A stretch of DNA of 64,000 nt from Algibacter miyuki (GTDB lineage: Bacteria > Bacteroidota > Bacteroidia > Flavobacteriales > Flavobacteriaceae), in contig NZ_JAUFQP010000001.1 of the NCBI RefSeq assembly GCF_030409805.1, forward strand, positions 372,001 through 436,000, in the 5' to 3' direction. The notes below the pieces were generated by a model that was not told the DNA's origin, did not search any database, and saw only the letters and a program-made list of their open reading frames with translations. The position numbers and the translations under genes are program-made. Below, one piece after another: positions 37,633 through 47,297 of the stretch. Numbering within the stretch: the first letter of the stretch is position 1; every line of letters begins with the position of its first letter.

Positions 37633-39132
37633 ATGATAGATATTTCTAAAAAGGAAGTTTGGTTTATAACAGGAAGTCAAGATTTATACGGGCCAGAAAC
37701 TTTAAAACAAGTTGCTCAAAATTCAACTAAAATAGCTCAGGAATTAAATGAATCTAAATTAATTCCGGTTAACGTCATATTCAAGCCAACTGTGAAGTCC
37801 TCAGATGAAATTTATGAAACGTTAATGGCCGCTAACCATGAGAAAAACTGTATTGGTGTCATCACATGGATGCATACGTTTTCTCCTGCTAAAATGTGGA
37901 TAAGAGGGCTATCAGCACTTCAAAAACCATTATTGCATTTGCATACACAGTTTAATAGAGACATTCCTTGGGGTACTATTGATATGGATTTTATGAATCT
38001 AAATCAAGCAGCGCATGGGGATCGGGAATTTGGATTCATGGTAAGTCGTCTGCGTAAAAACAGAAAAGTTGTAGTAGGGCATTGGTCAACAGATTCTGTT
38101 CAAAAGCAAATTGGAGATTGGACGCGTGTAGCTGCAGGTTGGGATGATTGGCAAGGCGCTAAATTTGCTCGTTTTGGAGATAACATGCGTTTTGTAGCTG
38201 TAACAGATGGAGATAAAGTAGAGGCCGAAACTAAGTTTGGTTTTTCGGTAAACACCTATGCAGTGGGAGATTTAGTTGAGGTTATTAATACTATTTCAGA
38301 TGAAGCTATAAATCATCTTATCAAAGAATATGAGGCATCTTATACCATGACTGAATCTTTACTTGAAAACGGGAAAAATAGACAGTCGTTAATTGAAGCT
38401 GCTCGCATAGAATTAGGTCTTGAAAAATTTCTTATAGATGGAAATTTCAAAGGGTTTACGGATACGTTTGAGGACTTACACGGCATAAAACAATTACCAG
38501 GAATAGCAGTACAGCGTTTAATGCAAAAAGGTTATGGGTTTGCAGGAGAAGGGGACTGGAAAACAGCGGCTTTAGTGCGTGCTATGAAAGTTATGGGGTC
38601 TGGTTTAGAAGGGGGTAATGCTTTTATGGAAGATTATACCTATCATTTAGATCCAGATGCTCCTCGTGTGCTTGGCTCGCATATGTTAGAGATTGACCCT
38701 GTTCTTGCCGCTAATAAGCCATCTTGCGAAATACACCCATTAGGGATTGGAGGTAAAGAAGATCCTGTGCGTTTAGTCTTTAATGGGAAAGCGGGAGACT
38801 CACTTGTTGCAAGTTTAATGGATTTTGGAAACCGTTTTAGATTGTTAATTAATAAAACAGTAGGAGAAGAGATCGTAGAAGATTTGCCACAATTACCAGT
38901 TGCAAGAATCATGTATAAACCCTTACCAGATTTTGAGACCGCTTGTACGGCATGGATTTTAGGAGGAGGTTCACATCATACCTGTTATAGCGAAAATATT
39001 ACTATGGAGCAATTGGAAGATTTTGCTGAAATGGCGAATATGGAAGCATTGGTAATTGATGAAGATACTACCATCAGAAACTTTAAAACCACTATTAAAA
39101 CTAATGAAGCATATCACATGCTTAAACACTAA
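37633..39132 (+). CDS. araA: L-arabinose isomerase
   Basis: Converts L-arabinose to L-ribulose, the first step of the pathway. 499 residues, matching the family. N-terminus has the typical [31 protein letters not shown] (about 79-91) and the catalytic [17 protein letters not shown] stretch (about 308-324) are visible, as is GGSHHTCYS (about 443-451) with a metal-binding His. With araB and araD it completes arabinose entry into the pentose phosphate pathway. Confidence 0.95.
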   Translation: MIDISKKEVWFITGSQDLYGPETLKQVAQNSTKIAQELNESKLIPVNVIFKPTVKSSDEIYETLMAANHEKNCIGVITWMHTFSPAKMWIRGLSALQKPLLHLHTQFNRDIPWGTIDMDFMNLNQAAHGDREFGFMVSRLRKNRKVVVGHWSTDSVQKQIGDWTRVAAGWDDWQGAKFARFGDNMRFVAVTDGDKVEAETKFGFSVNTYAVGDLVEVINTISDEAINHLIKEYEASYTMTESLLENGKNRQSLIEAARIELGLEKFLIDGNFKGFTDTFEDLHGIKQLPGIAVQRLMQKGYGFAGEGDWKTAALVRAMKVMGSGLEGGNAFMEDYTYHLDPDAPRVLGSHMLEIDPVLAANKPSCEIHPLGIGGKEDPVRLVFNGKAGDSLVASLMDFGNRFRLLINKTVGEEIVEDLPQLPVARIMYKPLPDFETACTAWILGGGSHHTCYSENITMEQLEDFAEMANMEALVIDEDTTIRNFKTTIKTNEAYHMLKH

Positions 39133-39138
39133 AAAACA

Positions 39139-40329
39139 ATGGATATGAAAATTTTTAAATGTCTTTTTTATGGTGTTATACTTATCGTTTTAGTCGGGTT
39201 AAATATTCAGTGTAAAAATAATCAACAAGAGAATTCTACTAGGGCTCAAGAGGTTTTGCCTAAAGAAAACCTAAGGATTATAAAATCAGAATTTGGAAAA
39301 ATGCCAGACGGAACCACCATAGAAAAGTATCATCTAAAAAACACTAATGGTGTGGAGTTGGATGTGATTACCTATGGCGGAAGAATAACATCATTAAAAG
39401 TACCTAACAAACATAGAGATTTTGAAAATGTGGTTTTAGGTTTTGATAATTTAGATGATTATTTAAATGATAATCCCTTTTTTGGTGCGTTAATAGGACG
39501 TTTTGGAAACCGCATTGCGAAAGGGAAGTTCTCATTAAATGATAAAACCTTTACGTTAGCAACGAACGATGGTTCTAATCATTTACATGGGGGCATTCAT
39601 GGTTTTGATCGTGTAGTTTGGACTGCGGAAGCTATTGAAGGCGTAGACGATCCGTCATTAAGGCTAAAGTATTTTAGTAAAGATGGAGAAGAAGGGTATC
39701 CGGGTAACTTAAGTGTTACTGTGGTTTATACCTTAACAAAAGAGAATACCTTAGAAGTGTTATACAAAGCCACAACAGATAAAACAACAGTAGTTAACCT
39801 AACACAGCACGCGTATTTTAATCTTACTGGAGATTTTACTAAGACTGTTTTAAAACATGACCTTGTAATAAATGCCGATACGTATTTACCAGTTGATGAG
39901 ACTTTAATTCCAACCGGAGAAATTAGAAAAGTAGCAGGCACACCGTTTGATTTTAGAACCACAAAAGGAATAGGTAAAGACATTGAAGTTGACAACAAGC
40001 AGTTGATTTTAGGAAAGGGGTATGACCATTGCTGGATCGTAAATGGTGAAAAAAACACAATGAGACAGGTTGCTTCTCTTTATGAACAGAGCAGTGGGCG
40101 TTTTATGGAAGTTTTTTCAGAAGAACCAGGCATACAACTTTATACAGGTAATTTTTTGGATAGCACCTTACCAATGCCAAACGGTGGTGAATATGGACAT
40201 AGAACAGGTTTGTGTTTAGAAACGCAACACTATCCAGATACGCCTAACCAAAAGGGGTTCCCTTCAGTGGTATTACATCCTAACGATACTTACACAACAA
40301 AAACAGTATTTAGATTTTCTGTAAAATGA
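39139..40329 (+). CDS. Aldose 1-epimerase (mutarotase) lipoprotein
   Basis: Interconverts alpha and beta anomers of free sugars. Lipobox LNIQC near residue 24 places it in the periplasm or on a membrane, unlike cytoplasmic GalM. Conserved blocks: GGRITSLKVPN (about 75-85), GRFGNRIAKGKF (about 118-129), the catalytic His in LTQHAYFNLTG (about 228-238), and the catalytic Glu in GLCLETQHYPDTPNQ (about 355-369). It probably supplies the right anomer of released arabinose or rhamnose to the isomerase or a transporter. It starts 6 bases after araA. Confidence 0.9.
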   Translation: MDMKIFKCLFYGVILIVLVGLNIQCKNNQQENSTRAQEVLPKENLRIIKSEFGKMPDGTTIEKYHLKNTNGVELDVITYGGRITSLKVPNKHRDFENVVLGFDNLDDYLNDNPFFGALIGRFGNRIAKGKFSLNDKTFTLATNDGSNHLHGGIHGFDRVVWTAEAIEGVDDPSLRLKYFSKDGEEGYPGNLSVTVVYTLTKENTLEVLYKATTDKTTVVNLTQHAYFNLTGDFTKTVLKHDLVINADTYLPVDETLIPTGEIRKVAGTPFDFRTTKGIGKDIEVDNKQLILGKGYDHCWIVNGEKNTMRQVASLYEQSSGRFMEVFSEEPGIQLYTGNFLDSTLPMPNGGEYGHRTGLCLETQHYPDTPNQKGFPSVVLHPNDTYTTKTVFRFSVK

Positions 40330-40371
40330 GAACATCAAGTGTATTTATAAGCTAATTAAACATTTTAAACT

Positions 40372-40812
40372 ATGGGAATAATCTCTTTTGCTGCATTTAC
40401 TTTTTTAGTAGTTGTCATAGCTTGGTGGTCAACTCGAAAGACTGATAAAAGCTCTTCTGATGGCTGTTTTTTGGCAGGAAGAAGTTTAACAGGTCCTGTT
40501 ATAGCGGGTTTATTATTGTTTACCAATTTATCAACCGAACAAATTATTGGAATGACTGGGACATCTTTAAGAGATGGTTAGCTTATTATGGCCTATGGGG
40601 TTGTGGCTGCAATCGCCATGGTGCTTACAGCGTTCGTACTATTACCAAAATATTTAAAAAGTGGTATTGAAACCATACCACAGTTTGTAGAAAATAGATA
40701 TGGTAAATCAACTAAAACCAAGTACTAAGCAAGTAGATATTATCATATGGAACTTTTAAAACCAGTTGGTTATGTTGTGGTGGCTATTGGAATTTATATT
40801 TATTTGTCATAA
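40372..40812 (+). pseudogene. Remnant of Na+/solute symporter (SSS family)
   Basis: Broken sugar symporter. The frame opens with MGIISFAAFTFLVVVIAWW, then LAGRSLTGPVIAGLLLFTNLSTEQIIG, the SSS helix-1 signature. It meets a TAG at 40579, continues in the same frame through FVLLPKYLKSGIETIPQFVENRYG, and stops at 40726. A last piece starting at about 40747 encodes 21 residues resembling a transporter C-terminal helix and ends at 40812. About 400 residues in between are gone (SSS proteins are usually over 500). The position behind araA and the epimerase suggests it once took up the released monosaccharide. Recent decay, since the flanking genes are intact. Confidence 0.85.
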
Positions 40813-40864
40813 ACAGAACAAGTTTTAATTTAAAAATAATAGTAATAATGTAAATAGAATAGAT

Positions 40865-42595
40865 ATGAAAAAAATAGTAATGACATCTTTTATCTTTATA
40901 ATAACATTATTTGTTAGCAAAGCCCAACAAATCGGTAGCTGGGGAGATCAAGGTGATGGTACTTATAAAAACCCCATCTTAAATGCAGATTATCCAGATG
41001 TCGATGTGGAGAAGGTGGGAGATACCTATTATATGATTTCTTCAAAGCAGCACATGTCACCAGGTATGGTTATTTTAGAATCGAAAGATATGGTTAACTG
41101 GACTACCGTTGGTCATGTTTGGGAGAGTCTTTCTTGGGTTAAAAAATACGATTGGAATCAAATGAATGGATATGCTCTTGGGGTTTGGGCCGGAGATTTG
41201 GCCTATCATGATGGTACTTGGTATTGTTACGTTATCGATAGAAACTATGGCTTATTTATGAGTAGTGCCAAAGATATACGAGGTCCGTGGACAGAACCAC
41301 ACTTAATGTTACCACCTAATGAGGTGCTTGACGATCCCGCGGTATATTGGGATGAAGAGAACCATCAGGCCTATATGATATGTAATACAGGGAAATTTAA
41401 AAAATCAAAAGAAAATACAGCAGAAGGCAACGAGAACCAATTGTACAAAATGAGTTGGGATGGAAAAGAAATTCTTGATTCTGGAGAGGTAATTTATACA
41501 GGCCCTGGTGCTGAAGCAGCCAAAATTTATAACATAAATGACACGTGGTATATTTTAATGAGTGAGTGGTATGTTAAAAAACCTAGAAGGAGTAAAAAGA
41601 TAGATAGTCCAGAAAACGATAGAAAGCAGATAGTATTGAGGTCTACTACAAACAGTATTTATGGCCCCTATGAAAAGAAAATTGTTTTTGAGCGCGGTAA
41701 TGGTATCGAGAGAAGTTGCAGTCAGGGAGCATTAATGCAAGCGCCAGATAATACTTGGTGGTATACACATCAATTAATACAAAATATAGCTACGCCATTT
41801 CAAGGTCGCCCACAATTATTACAACCTGTAAATTGGGTAGATGGTTGGCCAATAATTGGTGAGGATATAGATAACGATGGTATTGGTGAACCTGTACTTC
41901 AACATAAAAAGTCCATTCAAGGTTTTCCAATAGATGCGCCTTCTACAGATGATGATTTTTCAAACACAACATTGGGACGTCAATGGGAATGGAATCACAA
42001 TCCTAGAAATTCACATTGGTCGCTCACTGAGAGACCTGGTTGGTTGCGGTTAAAGGCCAGTATGCCTTTACCAGAAGAAACTACCAATGGCCCCGGAAAT
42101 AATAATTGGTCAGAAAGTACAGGGACTACTTTTCCTTTCTGGCGGGCATCTAATACAATTAGCCAACGCATTATGGGAAATACAACTGGTGCAGCAGTTG
42201 CTAAATTTGATATTTCGCAGATGGCAATCGGTCAACGAGCGGGTTTTGTTAGGTTTGGAGGTGTTTATCATGTATTGGGAATTTATGTGGATAATCTAGG
42301 AGGTCGTAATCTATTTTATGTAAACAAAGATGGCGAGGAAACTAAAGGACCTAAAATAAAGTCTAATGATTTGTTTATTAGAACATCCAATACAGGAAAT
42401 CAAGCTTATTTTGAATATAGCTTAGATGGAAATAAATATGAAAAATTCGGGCCACAATTTACCTTGAAATTTGGGAATTGGACAGGAGATCGGCTTGGGT
42501 TTTTCTGTTGGAATGATAAAGAAGAGCAAGGCGTAATAGATATTGATTGGTTTACGTATGACTATGATGGGCCAAAAGGTGTTTATAAAAAATAA
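40865..42595 (+). CDS. GH43 family glycosidase (arabinofuranosidase/xylosidase type), secreted
   Basis: Inverting exo-acting glycosidase on alpha-L-arabinofuranosyl or beta-xylosyl ends. Signal peptide ends SKAQ (about residue 21). Five-bladed propeller with likely base Asp45 (ADYPDVD), pKa-modulating Asp157 (VLDDPAVYW) and general acid Glu217 (GPGAEAAKI). Residues about 375-570 form the C-terminal beta-sandwich common in GH43 enzymes. 576 residues. With araBDA in the same operon, release of L-arabinose is the simplest reading, but xylose cannot be excluded. Confidence 0.88.
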   Translation: MKKIVMTSFIFIITLFVSKAQQIGSWGDQGDGTYKNPILNADYPDVDVEKVGDTYYMISSKQHMSPGMVILESKDMVNWTTVGHVWESLSWVKKYDWNQMNGYALGVWAGDLAYHDGTWYCYVIDRNYGLFMSSAKDIRGPWTEPHLMLPPNEVLDDPAVYWDEENHQAYMICNTGKFKKSKENTAEGNENQLYKMSWDGKEILDSGEVIYTGPGAEAAKIYNINDTWYILMSEWYVKKPRRSKKIDSPENDRKQIVLRSTTNSIYGPYEKKIVFERGNGIERSCSQGALMQAPDNTWWYTHQLIQNIATPFQGRPQLLQPVNWVDGWPIIGEDIDNDGIGEPVLQHKKSIQGFPIDAPSTDDDFSNTTLGRQWEWNHNPRNSHWSLTERPGWLRLKASMPLPEETTNGPGNNNWSESTGTTFPFWRASNTISQRIMGNTTGAAVAKFDISQMAIGQRAGFVRFGGVYHVLGIYVDNLGGRNLFYVNKDGEETKGPKIKSNDLFIRTSNTGNQAYFEYSLDGNKYEKFGPQFTLKFGNWTGDRLGFFCWNDKEEQGVIDIDWFTYDYDGPKGVYKK

Positions 42596-42612
42596 TTAAA
42601 AAATAAAAAAGC

Positions 42613-44184
42613 ATGAAATATATTCATTTTAAACATTCTTATTATTTATTTTTTTTGAGCTTCACCTTGATGATTAACTATTCGGTTTTTGCTCAAAATA
42701 GTGAGTCAAAACCTAATATTCTTTTCATAGCAGTCGATGATATGAACGATTGGATTGGGCCACTAGGCGGTATGGAGTTAAGTAAAACCCCGAATTTAGA
42801 TAAATTAGCATCGCAGTCTATGCTATTTAAAAATGCACATTGTGCTTCTCCAGCATGTTCTCCGTCTCGCCTTTCAATCATGACAGGTGTACAGCCTTCA
42901 AAATCTGGTAATATGCAAAATGAGTGGTATGATGGTGCGCAGTGGCGCAATGAACCTATATTTAAAGACATAGAGACTATAGAGCAGTTTTTTAAAAACC
43001 GTGGATATAAAGCACTTGCAGGAGGGAAAATCTATCATACATTAGCGCCGCCTTGGGAGGTGTTAAATCAAACTGAACCAGAATCTTGGGATTTTTATTT
43101 CCCTAGTGCTCATGCGCCATTACCCTATCAAATACGAGCGGAGGATAGTATTATTAATCCAACTCATTTTAAAGGCAAGAGACTTGAGTATTTTACTTGG
43201 GGCCCACTTAATATTCCTGAAGAGAAAATGGCGGATTATCAAGTGGTAGATTGGGCGAGATATCAACTTCAACAAAAGCACGATAAACCCTTTTATTTGG
43301 CTTGTGGACTTTTTCGTCCTCACATGCCTTGGGAAGTGCCTCAAAAATATTTTGATTTATATCCTTTAGAGGATATACCAGATTTAGAAATTCAAGAAAA
43401 TGATTTAAAAGATGCTTTTGATCATGGTCGTCGTAATTGGCATAAATGGGTTTTAATGAATAAACAATGGAAAAAAGTAATTCAAGGTTATTTAGCATCT
43501 ATAGCCTTTGCAGACGCGCAGTTGGGACGTTTATTAAAAACATTAGAAGAATCGGAGTATCATAAAAATACCATTGTGGTACTATGGTCTGACCACGGTA
43601 TGCATATGGGCGAAAAAGAAAACTGGGAAAAATTCACCTTATGGGAAGAGGCCACTCGTGTGCCGCTTATAATAAAAGCTCCTGGTGTTACAATTGCTGG
43701 AAGTAGCAGCTACCAACCTGTATCATTACTTGATGTTTATCCTTCTTTAGCTCAATTAGCAGGGTTTGAAGTGCCTGAACATTGTGATGGTGTTTCAGTA
43801 CTTCCTTTAATTAAAAACCCAAAAGAGAAACGAAACCAGAGTGCTTTAACCAGTTTTAACTTTAACAGGTCTACTGCAAATTACCGAAAAAACCCAATAA
43901 TTGGTCATGCTCTAAGAGGAGAGCGTTTTCGTTATATTTATTACGAAAAATTAGGGCTTGAAGAACTTTACGATCATAACAATGATCCTAGTGAGTTTAA
44001 TAATTTAGCTTATAGAAAAGATTCAAAACATGTGATAAAAGAGTTTAGAAATGAACTTGTTGGTAGAGTTGATTATCTCACACTTGAGGACTTTAAGAAA
44101 TTTCCGAAAGAATATATAATAAATAACGAAGTAATTGAGAAAACTAATTTCAAAACCATGAATGAATTGATTTTCATGGAATAA
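42613..44184 (+). CDS. S1 family sulfatase, iduronate-2-sulfatase-like, secreted
   Basis: Sulfatase with a type I signal peptide ending VFAQ (about residue 28). AVDDMNDWIGPLGG is at 40-53, the pattern of iduronate-2-sulfatase-like S1 enzymes. Formylglycine motif C82-S-P-S-R, then GGKIYHTLAPPWEV, GLFRPHMPWEVPQKY and WSDHGMHMGEKENWEKFTLWEE (about 326-347). 17 bases after GH43, in the GH78-ara operon, so desulfation and pentose release are co-expressed. Confidence 0.93.
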   Translation: MKYIHFKHSYYLFFLSFTLMINYSVFAQNSESKPNILFIAVDDMNDWIGPLGGMELSKTPNLDKLASQSMLFKNAHCASPACSPSRLSIMTGVQPSKSGNMQNEWYDGAQWRNEPIFKDIETIEQFFKNRGYKALAGGKIYHTLAPPWEVLNQTEPESWDFYFPSAHAPLPYQIRAEDSIINPTHFKGKRLEYFTWGPLNIPEEKMADYQVVDWARYQLQQKHDKPFYLACGLFRPHMPWEVPQKYFDLYPLEDIPDLEIQENDLKDAFDHGRRNWHKWVLMNKQWKKVIQGYLASIAFADAQLGRLLKTLEESEYHKNTIVVLWSDHGMHMGEKENWEKFTLWEEATRVPLIIKAPGVTIAGSSSYQPVSLLDVYPSLAQLAGFEVPEHCDGVSVLPLIKNPKEKRNQSALTSFNFNRSTANYRKNPIIGHALRGERFRYIYYEKLGLEELYDHNNDPSEFNNLAYRKDSKHVIKEFRNELVGRVDYLTLEDFKKFPKEYIINNEVIEKTNFKTMNELIFME

Positions 44185-44204
44185 TTGATGTTAAAAATAG
44201 AATT

Positions 44205-45914
44205 ATGATAAAATTAAAATCGTTTGGTAAGTTGGCATTATCAATAGTCACAAGTGTTAATGTCTACAGTCAAAATCCGCCAGCAAATATTGTGCTTCCT
44301 TCAAATCCAAGAGTGACTACCGATATGTTAACCTCGGGTGATAATGGTTTTGCCATCGGTATCACTTCAAATGGAGGTGGTGTAATAAATAAATTAATTA
44401 TACCAGGAATTACGGCGAAAAGTGATAATCCTGATAAGGATGTTTCAGGCCCCAAAGCAGATCTTTACGGACGCTCGGGACAAATGACGTTTAGAGATGG
44501 TGCACATTCTTCAAAATACAACCCTACTCAAGCAGGGTTTCACGAGCGTTTAGGTACAAGAACTACAGTAGAAACCGTTAATAAAAATGGAACTGCTAAA
44601 AAGTTAATTGTAGGCCCATTTAGATTGGCACTTTGGAGGGCTGATAATGGTTATGATTTTACTGAAAATGAGATTGGAGATAATGGCAATGGCGGTAAAG
44701 TAGCTTTAAAAGATCCTTATAATGATGATGATAAATTATTCCTAGATAGAACGACAGCAGATCCAAAAGATGAAATTTTGATAGCTGGAGATAATAAAGT
44801 TTTAGATATTGATGAAATAGAAGAAGGTCCTGAGATTACCCACACCGATGAGGTAGGAACGCCATTTACTTATTACGGAACTTACGAAGACATGATTGGC
44901 GAATCTGGTTTTACAGATGCATCTGGATCTATTATCAGACATTATTATGAGGCACGATATTATAATGAAGCCGATCATAGTTTAGAACAATTTAGGTTTG
45001 GAACGATAAGAGCGGATAGTAAGCAAGATGCTGGAAAACCTATTTTAAAAAGTGATTTATTCAAGAAGCCTGCAACAAGTTTATTTCCTATACCTCTAGC
45101 ATACTTAAAAGACAGTGGTTATAAAACAGATTATAAAGATTTGAGTAACATGTCTAATGCCTGGAATCTGCGTATGGATAACGATTATTGGGAGCCTGCA
45201 TTTCGCTTTGTTTTTAATCAAGACACAGATGCTTGGGTACGTACTGCTAGAGGTGAAAAACCTAAAAAGCCTGTTTTTAGATCGGATACAGGGAATTTTA
45301 AGGAAATATTTATGCTGACTAGTGAAGAGGATGTGGATAGCGATGTAGGATTTGCATTAATGCTTTTTAGACCAAAATCAGTAATTAATGATAAGCAAAT
45401 AGTAGGAAGAAAGAAAGTAAATGGGGTATGGGAGAATATTTATGAATTGAGAAGAACTTTTGAATCATATGCTTCAGAAAGTTTTTTAAGAATTCCAATC
45501 TCTGCAACTTCTAGAGGAATGAGTACTTTTGGTTTTAGAAATAGAGTAGATTATTTACTTAATCCTGATGCATTGGTTGATGGAATTCGAGAAGTGTATC
45601 GAGCAGAATATTATATTGTTTATGGTACGCCAAAGGAATGTCTTGATAATTTAGCTAAGATTGAAGCTTTTGCTGCAATAGAATCTAGTTTAGACGTTGA
45701 AGATTTGTATTTAGATACATTAACCTCTGTTTATCCTAATCCAAGTTCCAATGGTGTATTTCATTTAAGACAATCTGCACCTTGGACCGTATATACACTT
45801 CAGGGACAAAAGCTAAAAACGGGAAATAGTAATCTAGTTAAACTATCCCATCCAAAGCCGGGTATTTACATAATTAAGCAAGCAGGTAAAGTGTGTAAAG
45901 TTGTAGTGAAATAA
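44205..45914 (+). CDS. Secreted protein of unknown fold with Por sorting domain
   Basis: I do not recognise the main domain. An N-terminal signal peptide ends VYSQ (about residue 23). Residues about 30-495 are a compact, glycine- and aromatic-rich region with conserved-looking blocks such as NGGGVINKLIIPG, ADLYGRSGQMTFRDGAHSSK, GFHERLGTRTTVE and IIRHYYEARYYNEADH. The C-terminal about 65 residues (TSVYPNPSSNGVFHL to the end) are a T9SS sorting domain. The charged and His/Tyr-rich blocks would suit a carbohydrate-active enzyme. It is the last gene of the GH78-ara operon, 20 bases after a sulfatase. A lyase, hydrolase or binding protein are all possible. Confidence 0.75.
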   Translation: MIKLKSFGKLALSIVTSVNVYSQNPPANIVLPSNPRVTTDMLTSGDNGFAIGITSNGGGVINKLIIPGITAKSDNPDKDVSGPKADLYGRSGQMTFRDGAHSSKYNPTQAGFHERLGTRTTVETVNKNGTAKKLIVGPFRLALWRADNGYDFTENEIGDNGNGGKVALKDPYNDDDKLFLDRTTADPKDEILIAGDNKVLDIDEIEEGPEITHTDEVGTPFTYYGTYEDMIGESGFTDASGSIIRHYYEARYYNEADHSLEQFRFGTIRADSKQDAGKPILKSDLFKKPATSLFPIPLAYLKDSGYKTDYKDLSNMSNAWNLRMDNDYWEPAFRFVFNQDTDAWVRTARGEKPKKPVFRSDTGNFKEIFMLTSEEDVDSDVGFALMLFRPKSVINDKQIVGRKKVNGVWENIYELRRTFESYASESFLRIPISATSRGMSTFGFRNRVDYLLNPDALVDGIREVYRAEYYIVYGTPKECLDNLAKIEAFAAIESSLDVEDLYLDTLTSVYPNPSSNGVFHLRQSAPWTVYTLQGQKLKTGNSNLVKLSHPKPGIYIIKQAGKVCKVVVK

Positions 45915-46219
45915 TAATTAATATCAATAATATTTAAGAAAAAGTGGGATTCAAAGCTAAATACATGCTTTTAGTTAATTGTCATTTTTTACACGAATTC
46001 AAGAATAAAAACATTTACAGATTTTTACAAAATCAATGCATCCGTGTTAGTTTTTAAGAGTATGATTTTGTCCTAACAGTTGAATTCTTGATTTTTTTAT
46101 CTCTTTAATTTATTGTGCTATAATCAAGGTGTTCTATATGCCGGCCGACAGGAGTTCTGTATGACGATGAACTTTATAAATGATTGCGGATATTCTGAAA
46201 ATAAAATAATTATTAAAAA
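45915..46219 (+). other. Intergenic region with a degenerate PUL-like site
   Basis: ACAGA (46017-46021) and ACAAAATCA (46027-46035) are spaced 10 bases like the PUL operators but lack GGAT. No good -7 box is found 22 bases on. It may be a decayed site. Nothing else clear is seen. Confidence 0.3.
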
Positions 46220-46750
46220 ATGACAAAAAAAATAAGCATCATAATTTTATTTGTAACTATAGCTGTATATAGTTTTTACGCCTATGTTCAATTTGAAAAC
46301 GAGTCATACATATGTCAAAGCAAAGAAAAACCCTGTGAATGTGAAGGCTCCGAGATATTCAACTTGCATGTACAAGAGTGCTTAGACATAATGGAAGCGA
46401 CGGCTCTAAAATATTCTGAAACGGGTGTTGCTGTAGTATCATTTGTTCCTGGGGAGGACACAAAATCTTGGAATTCAAGAATGCGAGTAGTAGGAACGTT
46501 AAGTACAAAGAACCATAATTTTTTAGGCGTTGCAAGTGCTAAATCTGCGGAAATGGCTGTTACACTTCAGAATTCAGGTACTAACAATAGACCTCCTTTA
46601 ATTGGTGAATTAGGATATAAAGGAGGAGTGATTAAAAAAGTATCATGCGGTTACTTAATTGCAAGTTTTTCTGGAGCACCTTCAGAAATTGATGCTGAAA
46701 TTTCAAAAGTAGGGGTCGATTTTCTATCAAAATTATTAGAGTCTCACTAA
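46220..46750 (+). CDS. Membrane-anchored GlcG/HbpS-like (DUF336) protein
   Basis: Uncertain. Residues about 4-22 form a signal or anchor helix; a Cys-rich stretch (ICQSKEKPCECEGSE) follows. The region about 58-170 resembles GlcG/HbpS (DUF336) proteins: an ASAKSAEMAVTL helix, RPPLIGELGYKGGVI, and ASFSGAPSEIDAEISKVGVDFL, matching the family's SGAP-x2-D-x2 block. DUF336 members bind haem or small ligands. It lies between the long operon and the third susC and has no close partner. Confidence 0.55.
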   Translation: MTKKISIIILFVTIAVYSFYAYVQFENESYICQSKEKPCECEGSEIFNLHVQECLDIMEATALKYSETGVAVVSFVPGEDTKSWNSRMRVVGTLSTKNHNFLGVASAKSAEMAVTLQNSGTNNRPPLIGELGYKGGVIKKVSCGYLIASFSGAPSEIDAEISKVGVDFLSKLLESH

Positions 46751-47297
46751 GTCCTTAGATAAGTGTTTCTTTTTTTCTTATAATCGCAGTAGTCTGAGTT
46801 AGTATATTTATTTCGAGATTTCACTGTATTATTTTTATTGTTATTAGAAAATATACTTCTTTTTCTTAAAAAGAATTCTAGTAGTACCTTCTCAATATTA
46901 TACAAAGTTTTTGTTTCATTTTAACTTAAAGTCTTTACTTAAAAATAATTCCTGTTGTAGGAAACTCTTTCTTTTAAGCTTTGATAATACACGCTACTTT
47001 GTTTTAGTCTTATAAAATAATGTTTCACACGATGACTTGTTATTTTTTATAAAAAAATCGATTCTATATCTATAATTTTCTTTTCTATGTACCTGTTTAG
47101 TGGTTTATGTTTTGTTTGTTGATAAAGTAGACGAACCTGATACGGCAGGATGAACAAAATAGTCTAAATATATAATTTACACCCCAATTAATAAAAGTAA
47201 ATCTATTTGGGTATGGCTACAGCATGATGATGACATGTAATGGTTAATGTTTAATAAGATTTATCAACCAACTATTTTAACTAAAACAATAAGACTA
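46751..47297 (+). promoter_or_regulatory. Intergenic region with PUL operator (site 6) for third susC
   Basis: GCAGGATGA is at 47145-47153; the upstream half-site is degenerate (ACCTG, 47135-47139). The T of GGAT is at 47151 and a -7-like TAATTTAC starts at 47173, exactly 22 bases on. The rest of this AT-rich gap shows no gene. Confidence 0.6.

Noticed and set aside
46017..46035. Eleventh copy of the PUL operator
   Set aside because: Half-site spacing fits but GGAT is lost and no -7 box lies at the fixed distance.
46147..46160. ACAGGAGTTCTGT palindrome
   Set aside because: Four-base arms only; no gene or promoter relation.
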